This document shows positions 9,122 to 17,551 of a stretch of 62,780 nt of DNA, piece after piece (position 1 is the first letter of the stretch; each line of letters opens with the position of its first letter). Below the pieces are notes generated by a model. The model searched no databases. It saw nothing but the letters and a program-made list of their open reading frames with translations, and had not been told where the DNA came from. Source of the DNA: Kiloniellales bacterium (GTDB lineage: Bacteria; Pseudomonadota; Alphaproteobacteria; Kiloniellales; JAKSDN01); contig JASJEC010000002.1 of the NCBI GenBank assembly GCA_030064845.1, positions 1 to 62,780 of the forward strand. The letters run 5' to 3'. The position numbers and the translations under genes were made by a program.

Positions 9122-9889
9122 ATGACCAAGCTTAGCGTCAATCTGAACAAGGTCGCCCTGTTGCGCAACCAGCGGGATATCGGCTATCCCTCGGTGGTCG
9201 AGGCCGCTCACCTGGTGATCGGCGCCGGGGCGCACGGCATCACGGTACACCCCCGCCCGGACGAGCGGCATATCCGCCGCAGCGACGCCCGCGAACTCTC
9301 GGCTATGCTGGCGCGCGACTACGGCCGGCGGGTCGAATACAACATCGAGGGCAACCCGACGCCGGATTTCCTCGACCTGATCGAGGAACTGCGGCCGACC
9401 CAGGTGACCCTGGTGCCCGACGACCCGCACCAGCGGACCTCGGACCACGGCTGGGACATGGCCCGGGACGAGGGCTTCCTGACCGAGGTGGTGGCGGGCA
9501 TCCAGGCACTGGGCTGCCGGGTCTCGCTGTTCCTCGACCCGGAGCCGGGCGCGATCGCCGCCGTGGCGCGCAGCGGCGCTGACCGAATCGAGCTTTACAC
9601 CGAGCCCTACGCCATTGCCCACGGCGGCCCGGACCAGGCGCGGGTGCTGGCCGACTACCGCGCGACCTCGGAGGTCGCCCGGGAGCGGGGCATCGCGGTC
9701 AACGCGGGCCACGACCTGAACCTGGAGAACCTGCCGGACCTGATCGCCGGCATTCCCTGGATCGCCGAGGTCTCGATCGGCCACGCGATCACCGCCGATG
9801 CGCTGCGTTTCGGCTTCCCGGCCGCAGTCGGGCACTACCTGCGCGCCCTCGACGCTGTGCCGCTCGGGTCGGTGCCGGCCTACGCCTGA
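9122..9889 (+). CDS. pdxJ: Pyridoxine 5'-phosphate synthase PdxJ
   Basis: The 255-residue protein is a full-length PdxJ, the TIM-barrel enzyme that condenses 1-deoxy-D-xylulose 5-phosphate with 3-amino-1-hydroxyacetone phosphate in the cytoplasm to make pyridoxine 5'-phosphate. Diagnostic segments include LSVNLNKVALLRNQR at the start, HGITVHPRPDERHI, VEYNIEGNP, QVTLVPD, RIELYTEPYA, VNAGHDLN and SIGHAITADAL near the end. The ATG at 9122 gives the family start; a TTG three codons earlier is in frame. In many proteobacteria pdxJ sits with recO and acpS; here it is alone and divergent from a MocR regulator. Confidence 0.95.
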   Translation: MTKLSVNLNKVALLRNQRDIGYPSVVEAAHLVIGAGAHGITVHPRPDERHIRRSDARELSAMLARDYGRRVEYNIEGNPTPDFLDLIEELRPTQVTLVPDDPHQRTSDHGWDMARDEGFLTEVVAGIQALGCRVSLFLDPEPGAIAAVARSGADRIELYTEPYAIAHGGPDQARVLADYRATSEVARERGIAVNAGHDLNLENLPDLIAGIPWIAEVSIGHAITADALRFGFPAAVGHYLRALDAVPLGSVPAYA

Positions 9890-9911
9890 ACGCCCGCAGC
9901 GTTCGCCTGGC

Positions 9912-10301
9912 TCAGGGGTCCGTACGCAGGAAGACGTCGTAGAGCATCCGCGCGACCTCGCCTTCCAGCGGGAAGGACAGCATGCCCATGACCGAGTAGC
10001 CGAGCAGCCAGGGCATCAGGTAGAAGCGGATCATAAAGAAGAACCAGGCGACGAAGAGCGGAACGAACTGCGGGATCAGGAAGCCCGGCGTGACCGGCTT
10101 GAAAACCCTGAGCAGCGGGTCGGTCGACTTCACGAAGAAGCGCATGAAGAAGAAGTCGGAATCTTCGGGCAGGAAGATGTTCATGGCGAAGCGCCCGATC
10201 AGCGTCCACATGACGATGCCGAGCACGTAGTCCAGCACGATCACCCAGAGCGGAAAGGCGGAAAGGAACTGGATGCTGGTTTCCAGGTCGCTGCTTTCCA
10301 T
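9912..10301 (-). CDS. YggT-like integral membrane protein
   Basis: The 129-residue protein has hydrophobic segments at about residues 17-40, 78-93 and 95-110. A DPLLRVFKPVTPGFLIPQF stretch resembles the loop of YggT-family proteins (DPxLRPxRxxxP followed by a hydrophobic helix). Family function is unclear, with roles suggested in osmotic shock and membrane or division processes. GGAG precedes the ATG. It follows the symporter gene on the same strand, separated by a strong hairpin (10322-10353), so it may be expressed at a lower level from the same promoter. Family assignment is moderately sure. Confidence 0.6.
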   Translation of the reverse strand: MESSDLETSIQFLSAFPLWVIVLDYVLGIVMWTLIGRFAMNIFLPEDSDFFFMRFFVKSTDPLLRVFKPVTPGFLIPQFVPLFVAWFFFMIRFYLMPWLLGYSVMGMLSFPLEGEVARMLYDVFLRTDP

Positions 10302-10321
10302 CGGGAAACTCCAGGAAAGGT

Positions 10322-10353
10322 GAGGGGGGCAGAGCCTGGGCTCTACCCCCCTC
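10322..10353 (-). terminator. Strong intergenic hairpin after the symporter gene
   Basis: Arms of 15 bases (10322-10336 and 10339-10353) match at 14 positions and the mismatch can form a G-U pair. Only a short pyrimidine run (CCTTTCC) follows on the minus strand. It could be a weak terminator or an mRNA-stabilising stem between the symporter and YggT-like genes. Confidence 0.5.
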
Positions 10354-10372
10354 GGTCACGAAACAGTCAGTC

Positions 10373-12196
10373 TTAGTGTTGCCCGATGATCGTCTCGCCG
10401 CTCGGGATCCGAACCTCGTCCACCATGGCCTGAGTCTCGGCGTCGGGCGCCTCGGTGGCCAGGCTGACCACGATCATCGCAATCAGGCTGACCGGCATTC
10501 CGACAATGCCGAAGCGCAGGTGGTCGAGACCGAGAATCGGATCGCCGCCCGCGAAATGGACATAGTAGAGGTAGGCGGTACCGGCGAGAAATCCGAACAC
10601 CATGCCGGCGATCGCGCCTTGCCTATTGGCTCGCTTCCACCAGATGCCGAGCACCAAGGGGAAGAAGAGACCTGAGCAGGCGAAGCAGAAGGCCCAGGCC
10701 ACAGCGCCGAGGATGCCGGTCAACTGTAGCGAGGCGATCAGGGCCGCTGCCACGCCGATCACGACCAGGAGGATCCGCGCAACGACGAGGCGGGTCTTGG
10801 TCTCGGCCTTCGGGTCGATGATCTTGTAGTAGAGATCATGGCTGAGCGCGTTGGCGATCGCCAGCAGCAGGCCGTCGGCGGTCGACATGGCGGCCGCCAT
10901 GCCGCCGGCCGCGACCAGGCCGGAGATCACGTAGGGCAGGCCGGCGATTTCCGGCGTGGCCAGCACGACGATATCGGGCCTCATGAAGAACTCGTTCAAC
11001 TGAACGATCCCGTCGCCGTTCTGGTCCGCCACCGCGAGCATGCCCACGGATGCCCAGTTCTGCACCCACTCCAGGGCCATCACGTCGGAGACCGCCTTGC
11101 CGACCACTGCCGTCGCCAGATTGGGATCGAGCAGCTGCAGCTTGGTCAGGGTCGCCAGCGCCGGCGCCGTGAAGTAGAGCAGGAAGATGAAGAACAGCGA
11201 CCAGCCGACCGACTTCCGCGCCGCCCGCACCGAAGGCGTGGTGAAATAGCGCATCAGGATGTGCGGCAGCGAGGCCGTGCCCGCCATCATGCAGAAGGCC
11301 AGGGTGACGAACTGCCAGGACTGGAAGCCGCCCTGCGGATCGAAGTGCGGCGTGGTCAACACCTTCAGCTTGCCGACCGCCTCGGCCGCGGGTGCCAAGC
11401 CGAACTGCCCTTCGAGTTCGGCGATGCGCTGCGCGGCCTCGCCGTAGCCGAAGTGCGGTATGATGCCGAAGCCCTGGACGTTGGACATCCAGATGACCGG
11501 CACCAGATAGGCGATGATCAGCACGATGTACTGGGCCACCTGGGTCCAGGTCACACCGCGCATGCCGCCCAGCATGGAGCAGAGCAGGATGCCCAGCAGG
11601 CCGAACCAGACGCCGACACCGAAGGGGATGTCGAGCGCGCGGGCGGCGATCGTGCCGGTGGCGTTGATCTGCGCCGTAACGTAGGTGAAGGACGCCACCA
11701 CGAGGACGACCACGGCCAGGAAGCGGGCCGTGTTCCCGCCGTAGCGGGTGCCGATGAAGTCGGGCACCGTGTAGCAGCCGAACTTCCTGAGGTAGGGCGC
11801 CATCAGCGAGTTGACCAGCACGTAGCCGCCGGTCCAGCCGACAACGAAGCCCAGGTAGGGATAGCCGCCGAAGTAGATGCCGCCGGCCAGCGCCACGAAG
11901 GACGCGCCGGACATCCAGTCCGCCGCCGTCGCCATACCGTTGTAGAGTGCCGGCACCTCGCGGCCCGCAACATAGTAGGCGTCGACCTGCATGGTGCGCG
12001 ACAGGAAGCCGATCACCGCGTAGATCGTGATGGTGAACAGCAGAAACAGGATGCCGATGGTCCGAGCGCCGAAACCGAACTGCTCGAGCACGGCCATCAG
12101 GCCGAAGAAGGCGAGAAAACCCAGGGTATAGAGGCTGTAGATCTTACCCAGGTTTTGCGTAAAGCTTGAACCGCCTCCGCTTGTTTGAACTGACAT
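10373..12196 (-). CDS. Sodium:solute symporter, VC_2705 subfamily
   Basis: The 607-residue inner-membrane protein is a member of the SSS family related to ActP acetate permeases, with about 13 hydrophobic segments. It takes up an organic solute with Na+. Typical segments are AADWMSGASFVALAGGIYFGGY, LGGMRGVTWTQVAQY and GGMAAAMSTADGLLLAIANALSHDL. An unusual feature is a textbook EF-hand calcium loop at residues 391-402 (DQNGDGIVQLNE) in a soluble loop between helices. A GGAGG site precedes the start. The small partner subunit is encoded 15 bases upstream. Acetate or a similar carboxylate is likely but not proven. Confidence 0.9.
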   Translation of the reverse strand: MSVQTSGGGSSFTQNLGKIYSLYTLGFLAFFGLMAVLEQFGFGARTIGILFLLFTITIYAVIGFLSRTMQVDAYYVAGREVPALYNGMATAADWMSGASFVALAGGIYFGGYPYLGFVVGWTGGYVLVNSLMAPYLRKFGCYTVPDFIGTRYGGNTARFLAVVVLVVASFTYVTAQINATGTIAARALDIPFGVGVWFGLLGILLCSMLGGMRGVTWTQVAQYIVLIIAYLVPVIWMSNVQGFGIIPHFGYGEAAQRIAELEGQFGLAPAAEAVGKLKVLTTPHFDPQGGFQSWQFVTLAFCMMAGTASLPHILMRYFTTPSVRAARKSVGWSLFFIFLLYFTAPALATLTKLQLLDPNLATAVVGKAVSDVMALEWVQNWASVGMLAVADQNGDGIVQLNEFFMRPDIVVLATPEIAGLPYVISGLVAAGGMAAAMSTADGLLLAIANALSHDLYYKIIDPKAETKTRLVVARILLVVIGVAAALIASLQLTGILGAVAWAFCFACSGLFFPLVLGIWWKRANRQGAIAGMVFGFLAGTAYLYYVHFAGGDPILGLDHLRFGIVGMPVSLIAMIVVSLATEAPDAETQAMVDEVRIPSGETIIGQH

Positions 12197-12211
12197 GATC
12201 CCCCCTCCGTA

Positions 12212-12475
12212 CTATTGGCCAGAGCCTTCGTATTCGTCGTCGATCGCGTCCTGCCTGAGGTTCTGGAACCAGATCAAGACGACGAAAACGAACAGCGATC
12301 CCTGCACCACGATGTAATAGCCTAGCGGAAAGCCGAGGAACGAAAAGCTATCGAGCGCTTGCGCGTTCCACGGTAAGACAAAGGCGAATATCGCCCAGAC
12401 TGCCAGCACGAAATACGTCAGATTTCTGGTCTTTTTCCAATGACGTTCCCGTCTGGCGGACTCTTGTTCAGACAT
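12212..12475 (-). CDS. Symporter small subunit (DUF4212)
   Basis: The 87-residue protein has two hydrophobic helices (about residues 19-38 and 50-70) and basic RRERHWKKTRN at the N-terminus. This is the layout of the DUF4212 putative solute:sodium symporter small subunit that always accompanies VC_2705-type permeases. AAGGA precedes the ATG. It is the first gene of the operon, 15 bases ahead of the large subunit. The 197 bases upstream to the divergent gene hold the promoters of both directions, but I can pick no convincing site. Confidence 0.88.
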   Translation of the reverse strand: MSEQESARRERHWKKTRNLTYFVLAVWAIFAFVLPWNAQALDSFSFLGFPLGYYIVVQGSLFVFVVLIWFQNLRQDAIDDEYEGSGQ

Positions 12476-12672
12476 GGGTCCTTGCTCCCCTGTTCACATA
12501 GACTGGTCAAGTTTTTCGGTTAGACTTCTGCCACGTGTCAAGAGAATTGGCAAATGGTACCGAGGTAAGCTTTAGGAAATCCAAGGAGATCGCCTCTCAA
12601 TCGCAGCATGCACCGCGGCGGCTCCGAACGGGCCGGCAAGCGCGAAATCCAATACTGGGTAGCCAAACTCCA

Positions 12673-13359
12673 ATGTCATTCAACCTCGACAGTCTGATCC
12701 AAACCTTTCGTGCCGTGGTCAAGGCCCTGACCTTTCGGCGCGACACCAGCCCGCTGGCCAGCAGTGCGGATATCGAGCGTTTCGTCGCCACCCGCGCCGC
12801 CTTCATCGCCCAGAAGTCCCTTTACGGCTACCTCAAGACCAGAATCGGAACGCGCTACCCGCGGGTCTTCGACGATCCCGTCTATGTCCGCTCGATGAAC
12901 ATCGCCAAGTTCCACGTCTTCGACGCCTGCCTTTCCGATCTCGCCGTCTACGCCGCCGCCACCGCGCTCGAGGGGCCGTCGATTCCCGACGAGGACCGCC
13001 GCGCGCTCGCGCTGCGCTGCTACCATCGCGGGATCGAGGACAATCTGGCGGAGGCGCCACCCGAATACTCCGCTGAACTTGGCCGGCAGGACTTCCTTGC
13101 CCGGTTGAACCGGACCGACTGGGCGGGCCGCGCCCTGCACCGCGACAATTTCAGCGAGAGTCCGGCCGCCCTGATTCGCTGGGCGCCGATCGCCGACCGG
13201 CTAAAGAGGGAGGATTCGGAAATCGTGCGGAATTCGATCAAATTCGCCTGGCGCGACATCCGGGAGCAGTTTCGAAAGCGCCTGGTGTCGGAAAGCGTCC
13301 TCGACGACTGCGCGGGCAGGACCTCGACGTCGCCGGCCATCGTCGGCCGTCCCGGCTAG
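12673..13359 (+). CDS. Conserved hypothetical protein linked to CBS-DUF294 gene
   Basis: The 228-residue soluble protein begins MSFNLDSLIQTF and is rich in aromatic and charged residues without a signal peptide or membrane segment. The open frame extends upstream to 12535, but that part is low in coding character, so the ATG at 12673 is preferred. It ends 12 bases before the CBS-DUF294 gene and is divergent from the symporter pair, so it probably belongs to the same regulatory unit. I do not recognise a domain; mostly helical content is suggested by the leucine and alanine spacing. Confidence 0.7.
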   Translation: MSFNLDSLIQTFRAVVKALTFRRDTSPLASSADIERFVATRAAFIAQKSLYGYLKTRIGTRYPRVFDDPVYVRSMNIAKFHVFDACLSDLAVYAAATALEGPSIPDEDRRALALRCYHRGIEDNLAEAPPEYSAELGRQDFLARLNRTDWAGRALHRDNFSESPAALIRWAPIADRLKREDSEIVRNSIKFAWRDIREQFRKRLVSESVLDDCAGRTSTSPAIVGRPG

Positions 13360-13371
13360 GGCCGCCACACC

Positions 13372-14823
13372 GTGCAGCCCCGCACCAAGATCTTCGCGCA
13401 CCTGGTCCGCGACTACATGCGGAGCGACCCGGTCGTGGTCGCTCCGGAGACGTCGGTGTCCGACCTCATCGAGCGGCTCTCTGCCGGGCACCGCACCTCC
13501 GCGCTGGTGGTCGACCCCGAAGGCCGGCTCGCCGGCATCATCACCGAACAGGACGTGACTCGGCGCATCGTGCTCCGCTGCAGCGGCGACGAGCCGGTCT
13601 CGGGCTTCATGTCCGCCCCGGTCAAGGCGATCGCGGCGGGCGACTACCTCTACCACGCGATCGCCCGCATGCGCACCTTCGGTTGGCGCCATATGCCGGT
13701 GGTCGACGGCGACGGCCGGCCGGTCGGGCTGATCGACCTCCACGCGGCCCTCGCGGTCGCCGCCGAGTCGACGCTGCGCGAGATCGAGTCGATCAGCCAG
13801 GACGACAGCCGCGAGGGGCTGCGCCAGGTCAAGGCCGCGCAGGTCGAGCTAGCCGAGAGCCTGTTCGCCGACCGGGTCCCGGCGCCCGAGATCCAGGCGG
13901 TCATTACCCGGATCAACCGCGATATCCACTGCCGGGTGATCGACCGGGCGCTCGCCGAGATGGCCGAGGAGGGCATGGGCTCGCCGCCCGTGCGTTTCGA
14001 GCTGCTTATCATGGGATCGGGCGGGCGCGGCGAGAACTACCTCTACCCGGACCAGGACAACGGCTTCATCCTCGACGACTATCCCGACGACGAGCACGGC
14101 CGGATCGACCCCTTCTTCATCGCGCTGGCCGAGCGCTTGACCGAATCGCTCGACGCCATCGGCTTCCCCTACTGCCTTGGCTACGTCATGGCGACCAACC
14201 CCCTGTGGCGCAAGACCCGCAGCCAGTGGCGCGCGCAGATCGGCATCTGGGGCCGGCGGGGCAGCGCCATCGCCGCTCAGCTCGGGGACATTTTCTTCGA
14301 CTTCCGCGGCGCCTACCGCGACACCGGCTTCGCCGAGGAGCTGCGCGAGATCGTCACCGAGACCGCGAAGAGCTCGCCGCACTTTCTTCGGGCGCTCTAC
14401 GAGGAATCGGAACGGACCAGCGTCGCCCTCGGCTGGTTCGGCCGCCTGCTCGGCGACAGGGACAAGGGCGGAAAGATCAACCTCAAGCACCGCGGCACCC
14501 TGCCGCTGGTTACGGGGCTGCGCATGCTCTCTCTGAAGCACGGCGTCGCGGCGACCTCGACGCTGCGCCGTATCGAGGCGCTCTGCCAGCTGGATGTGCT
14601 GAACCGCAACCAGGCGGACTACCTGACCGGCGCCTTCCATCACATCACCGGCCTCCTGCTTCGCCAGCAGCTGGCCGACTTCCAAGCCGGCGAGCCGGTC
14701 GGCAACTACGTTCATCCCGACCGCCTCTCGCGCCGCGAGCGCGACATGCTGATCGACGGTTTCAAGGCGATCGAGGAGCTAAGCCTCAAGGCCAAGGAGG
14801 CCCTGACCGGCCGCATCTTCTAG
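13372..14823 (+). CDS. CBS-domain protein with DUF294 nucleotidyltransferase domain
   Basis: The 483-residue protein carries two CBS domains (about residues 10-65 and 75-130) that bind adenosine nucleotides. A DUF294 putative nucleotidyltransferase domain follows (about 160-300), with the GSGGRGE motif and following Asp residues (PDQDN), and then the DUF294_C helical domain to the end. It resembles GlnD-type or signal-transducing nucleotidyltransferases. Such genes commonly sit beside ActP/VC_2705 symporters, as here, which suggests it links transporter or acetate metabolism to energy state (inference). The start is GTG, 12 bases after the preceding stop, so coupling is likely. Confidence 0.85.
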   Translation: MQPRTKIFAHLVRDYMRSDPVVVAPETSVSDLIERLSAGHRTSALVVDPEGRLAGIITEQDVTRRIVLRCSGDEPVSGFMSAPVKAIAAGDYLYHAIARMRTFGWRHMPVVDGDGRPVGLIDLHAALAVAAESTLREIESISQDDSREGLRQVKAAQVELAESLFADRVPAPEIQAVITRINRDIHCRVIDRALAEMAEEGMGSPPVRFELLIMGSGGRGENYLYPDQDNGFILDDYPDDEHGRIDPFFIALAERLTESLDAIGFPYCLGYVMATNPLWRKTRSQWRAQIGIWGRRGSAIAAQLGDIFFDFRGAYRDTGFAEELREIVTETAKSSPHFLRALYEESERTSVALGWFGRLLGDRDKGGKINLKHRGTLPLVTGLRMLSLKHGVAATSTLRRIEALCQLDVLNRNQADYLTGAFHHITGLLLRQQLADFQAGEPVGNYVHPDRLSRRERDMLIDGFKAIEELSLKAKEALTGRIF

Positions 14824-14849
14824 GGCCGGTCTGTTGAAGTTGACCCAAC

Positions 14850-14988
14850 TTGTCATTCCCGGCCTTGAGCCGGGGATCCAGGAGTTGGTTTGGCGCTGAA
14901 GCGTCCTGAATGCATTCGAGCAGGTTTGGCGTTGCTCCAACGCCCTCGAACAACACCTGGATGCCCGGATCAAGTCCGGGCATGACAA
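14850..14988. repeat. Palindromic-ended intergenic repeat (139 bp)
   Basis: Two 33-base ends (14850-14882 and 14956-14988) are inverted copies matching at about 29 positions. Each is itself a small palindrome of the kind CCCGGATCAAGTCCGGG. The type (TGTCAT, CCGG, TTGA, CCGG, ATCCAGG) is well known in many alphaproteobacterial genomes as a dispersed repeat. It fills the space between the convergent CBS-DUF294 and quinone reductase genes and probably ends transcription from both sides. Confidence 0.75.
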
Positions 14989-14996
14989 CAAGACGT

Positions 14997-15986
14997 TCAG
15001 GGGATCAGGACCGTCGCACCGAGGGTCTTGCCGCTCTCGATGGCCGCGTGGGCCTGAACCGCGTCGCTGAGCGGATACTCGTAGTTGATGTTGGCGTCGA
15101 GGATGCCGTCGCCGATCGCCTTGAAGAGGTCCCGCGCGGTCCACTCCAGGTCGGCCCGCTTGGCGACGTAGTGCATGATCGCCGGGCGTGTGATGAAGAG
15201 CGAGCCGCGACGGCCGAGATCCTGGATGATGTCCACCGGATCGGGCGGGCCCGAGACGTGGCCGTAGGCGGCGCAGACGCCCAGGAGCCGCAGGCAATCG
15301 AGCGAGTCCTGCAGCGTGTCCTTGCCGATCGCCTCGTAGACCACCGCCGCACCCTCGCCGTCGGTCACCTCGCGCACCTTGTTGACGAAGCTCTCCTTGC
15401 TCCGGACCACCGGATGGTGGCATCCGGCGGCGCGCGCGGCCTCGGCCTTCTCCTCGGTGCTGACGGTGCCGACGATCGTGGCGCCCAGCGCCCGGGCCCA
15501 CTGGCAGAGGATCAGGCCCATGCCGCCGGCGGCCGCGTGGACCAGGATCGTGTCCCCCGGCTGCACCTTGTAGGTCCGGTGCAGCAGGTAGTGGGCCGTC
15601 ATCCCCTTCATCAGCAGCGCCGCGACCGCGCGGTCGTCCAGGCCCGCAGGCAGGTGCAGCAGGTTCTCCGCCGGATAGTTCCGCATCTCTGCGTAGCTGC
15701 CGAGCGGCGGGATGCCGTAGGCGACCCGGTCGCCCGCGGTGAAGCCGTCAACGCCGTCGCCGACGCCCTCGACGACGCCAACACCCTCGAAGCCGATCAC
15801 CACGGGGCAGGGCGGCACGGGCCAGGGGTGGGAGATGCCGCCCCGGTGGTAGGTGTCGGCGAAGTTGACGCCGACGGCGGTGTGGCGCAGCCGGACCTCG
15901 CCGGCGCCCGGGTCGGGCACCGGCCACTCCTCCCACCGCATGACCTCGGGCGGGCCGAGCTCGTGGATTACCTGGGCTTTCGGCAT
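14997..15986 (-). CDS. NADPH:quinone oxidoreductase family protein (zeta-crystallin-like)
   Basis: The 329-residue protein is a zinc-free medium-chain dehydrogenase/reductase. The N-terminal GroES-like part holds GVNFADTYHRGG, and the Rossmann part starts with DTILVHAAAGGMGLILCQWARALGA, typical of Qor. The enzyme reduces quinones with NADPH in the cytoplasm. It is the last gene of a five-gene leftward operon (glutathione transferase, monooxygenase-like, short-chain dehydrogenase, DsbA-like, this gene) with gaps of 17-52 bases, divergent from an HxlR regulator. That setting fits quinone or electrophile detoxification. Confidence 0.88.
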   Translation of the reverse strand: MPKAQVIHELGPPEVMRWEEWPVPDPGAGEVRLRHTAVGVNFADTYHRGGISHPWPVPPCPVVIGFEGVGVVEGVGDGVDGFTAGDRVAYGIPPLGSYAEMRNYPAENLLHLPAGLDDRAVAALLMKGMTAHYLLHRTYKVQPGDTILVHAAAGGMGLILCQWARALGATIVGTVSTEEKAEAARAAGCHHPVVRSKESFVNKVREVTDGEGAAVVYEAIGKDTLQDSLDCLRLLGVCAAYGHVSGPPDPVDIIQDLGRRGSLFITRPAIMHYVAKRADLEWTARDLFKAIGDGILDANINYEYPLSDAVQAHAAIESGKTLGATVLIP

Positions 15987-16009
15987 GGTTCCTCTCTGGT
16001 GCCCGCGGT

Positions 16010-16669
16010 TCAGGCCGCCCGTTCCGCCGCGAGCGCCTCCAGAACCCGCGTGTAGTTCTCCACGCCCTGGGCGCCGACCAGGAGATGGCGCCGGTCAAAG
16101 ACCACGGCCGGCACGCCGGTGACGCCGCGCGCCGTCCAGAAGCGCTCCTCTTCGCGCACGGCGTCCGCGAAGCGGCCGTCGGCCAGGACCGCCAGGGCCT
16201 CGTCCCGGTCGAGGCCGACCCGGGCGGCGGCATCGGCCAGCACCTGCGGGTCGTTGAGGTCGCGCCGCTCGGTGAAGAAACTGCCAAACAGCGCCATCTT
16301 GAGCCGGTGCTGATGGCCCTGCGCCCCGGCCCAGTGCAGCAGCTGGTGGGCCCGGAAGGTGTTGTACATCCGCATGTCGTCGGCGTAGTTGAAGGTGAAG
16401 CCCAACTCGGCGCCGAGCGCGGTCAGGCGGGTGCGGGCGGCGCGGCTGCCTTCCGGGGTCGTGCCGTACTTGGCGGCGAGGTGTTCGCGCAGGTTCTCCC
16501 CGTCGGGCGCCATCCCCGGATTCAGCTCGAAGGGATGCCAGTGCACCTCGGCCGCGGTGCCGGTCCGGTCGAGGGCCCGCTCGAGCTGCTTGTAGCCGAT
16601 GATGCACCAGGGGCAGACGACATCGGACACGATGTCGATGCGGAGCCGGGCTGTGGTCGTCTCGGGCAA
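16010..16669 (-). CDS. DsbA-family oxidoreductase (FrnE-like)
   Basis: The 219-residue cytosolic protein (no signal peptide) has a thioredoxin-type Cys19-Pro-Trp-Cys22 active site, an all-helical insertion, and the cis-proline loop GVTGVPAVVF. It matches the FrnE/2-hydroxychromene-2-carboxylate isomerase-like branch of the DsbA family, which acts on thiols or aromatic compounds. Its place in the detoxification operon (52 bases after the short-chain dehydrogenase, 23 before the quinone reductase) suggests dealing with thiol damage or glutathione adducts, an inference. Confidence 0.87.
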   Translation of the reverse strand: MPETTTARLRIDIVSDVVCPWCIIGYKQLERALDRTGTAAEVHWHPFELNPGMAPDGENLREHLAAKYGTTPEGSRAARTRLTALGAELGFTFNYADDMRMYNTFRAHQLLHWAGAQGHQHRLKMALFGSFFTERRDLNDPQVLADAAARVGLDRDEALAVLADGRFADAVREEERFWTARGVTGVPAVVFDRRHLLVGAQGVENYTRVLEALAAERAA

Positions 16670-16721
16670 GGTCGCCTCCCTGTTCGTTCTTTCCTTGATC
16701 GGGCCGCTGTCCGCTTCGGTT

Positions 16722-17525
16722 CTAGACTTCCTTCTTCCACAGGCCGGTCTGGTACCGCTTCACGTCCTCGACGAAGCGCTCCGGAAACACGTTGCGGAAC
16801 TTGTGATGCTCCTGCGGGATCAGATCGACCATGAAGTCTATCATGTCCTGCGGATCGAGCTGCAGCTGGTCGCCGTCGAACAGCGCCTGGGCGTCGCGGA
16901 TCGGCTGTTCGGCCGTGAAGTTGCTGGCCGGGTCGTACCACTGGTCCAGCGTGTCGTACATGCGGTCGTTGAAGCCGGTCCGGAAGGGTCCCGGGTTGAT
17001 GGTCGCGATCTGGACGCCGGTGCCCTCCATCTCCTGCTGCATCATCTGGACGACGGCTTCGAGGGCGTGCTTCGAGGCGACGTAGGGGCCGAGGAAGGGA
17101 AAGGTCGTGAAGCCGGCGATCGAGGAAGTGAAGATGATCTTGCCCATGCCCTTCTCCGCGAAAAGCCGGGCGAAGGGTTGCGCGAACTCAAGAGTGCCGA
17201 AGACGTTCACGTCGAACTCGCGGCGTATGCGGTCGACTGGAACCTCGGCGATGGGGCCGGTTTCGCCGGTGGCCGCGTTGTTGACCAGAATGTCCAGCCG
17301 GTCCGCGTAGCGGCGGAACGCCGCTTCGTGGTCGCCCTTGTTCAGCAGGTCCAGCTTGGTGACCTCCAGTCGAAGGCCCTCTTCCTTGGCGGCCGCCATC
17401 AGCTCGCTGGCCTGGGGCCAGATCTCGACGGTGGCGATCACCGTGTGGCGATTCCGGGCCAGGCCCAGGGCGGTGCCCTTGCCCAGGCCGGAGCCCGCGC
17501 CGGTGATGAGGATGGTCTTGCTCAT
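16722..17525 (-). CDS. Short-chain dehydrogenase/reductase
   Basis: The 267-residue protein is a classical SDR. The cofactor motif TGAGSGLG is at residues 8-15, NNAA near 82-85, the catalytic Ser near 134-135 and the Tyr148/Lys152 pair in YVASK. It would oxidise or reduce a carbonyl using NAD(P). The open frame runs further upstream, but the ATG at 17525 has GGGAG ahead of it and gives the family start MSKTILITGAG. It lies 26 bases after the monooxygenase-like gene in the HxlR-linked operon. Substrate unknown. Confidence 0.88.
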   Translation of the reverse strand: MSKTILITGAGSGLGKGTALGLARNRHTVIATVEIWPQASELMAAAKEEGLRLEVTKLDLLNKGDHEAAFRRYADRLDILVNNAATGETGPIAEVPVDRIRREFDVNVFGTLEFAQPFARLFAEKGMGKIIFTSSIAGFTTFPFLGPYVASKHALEAVVQMMQQEMEGTGVQIATINPGPFRTGFNDRMYDTLDQWYDPASNFTAEQPIRDAQALFDGDQLQLDPQDMIDFMVDLIPQEHHKFRNVFPERFVEDVKRYQTGLWKKEV

Positions 17526-17551
17526 GGTTTGCGTCTCCCGACCTTGGTGTG

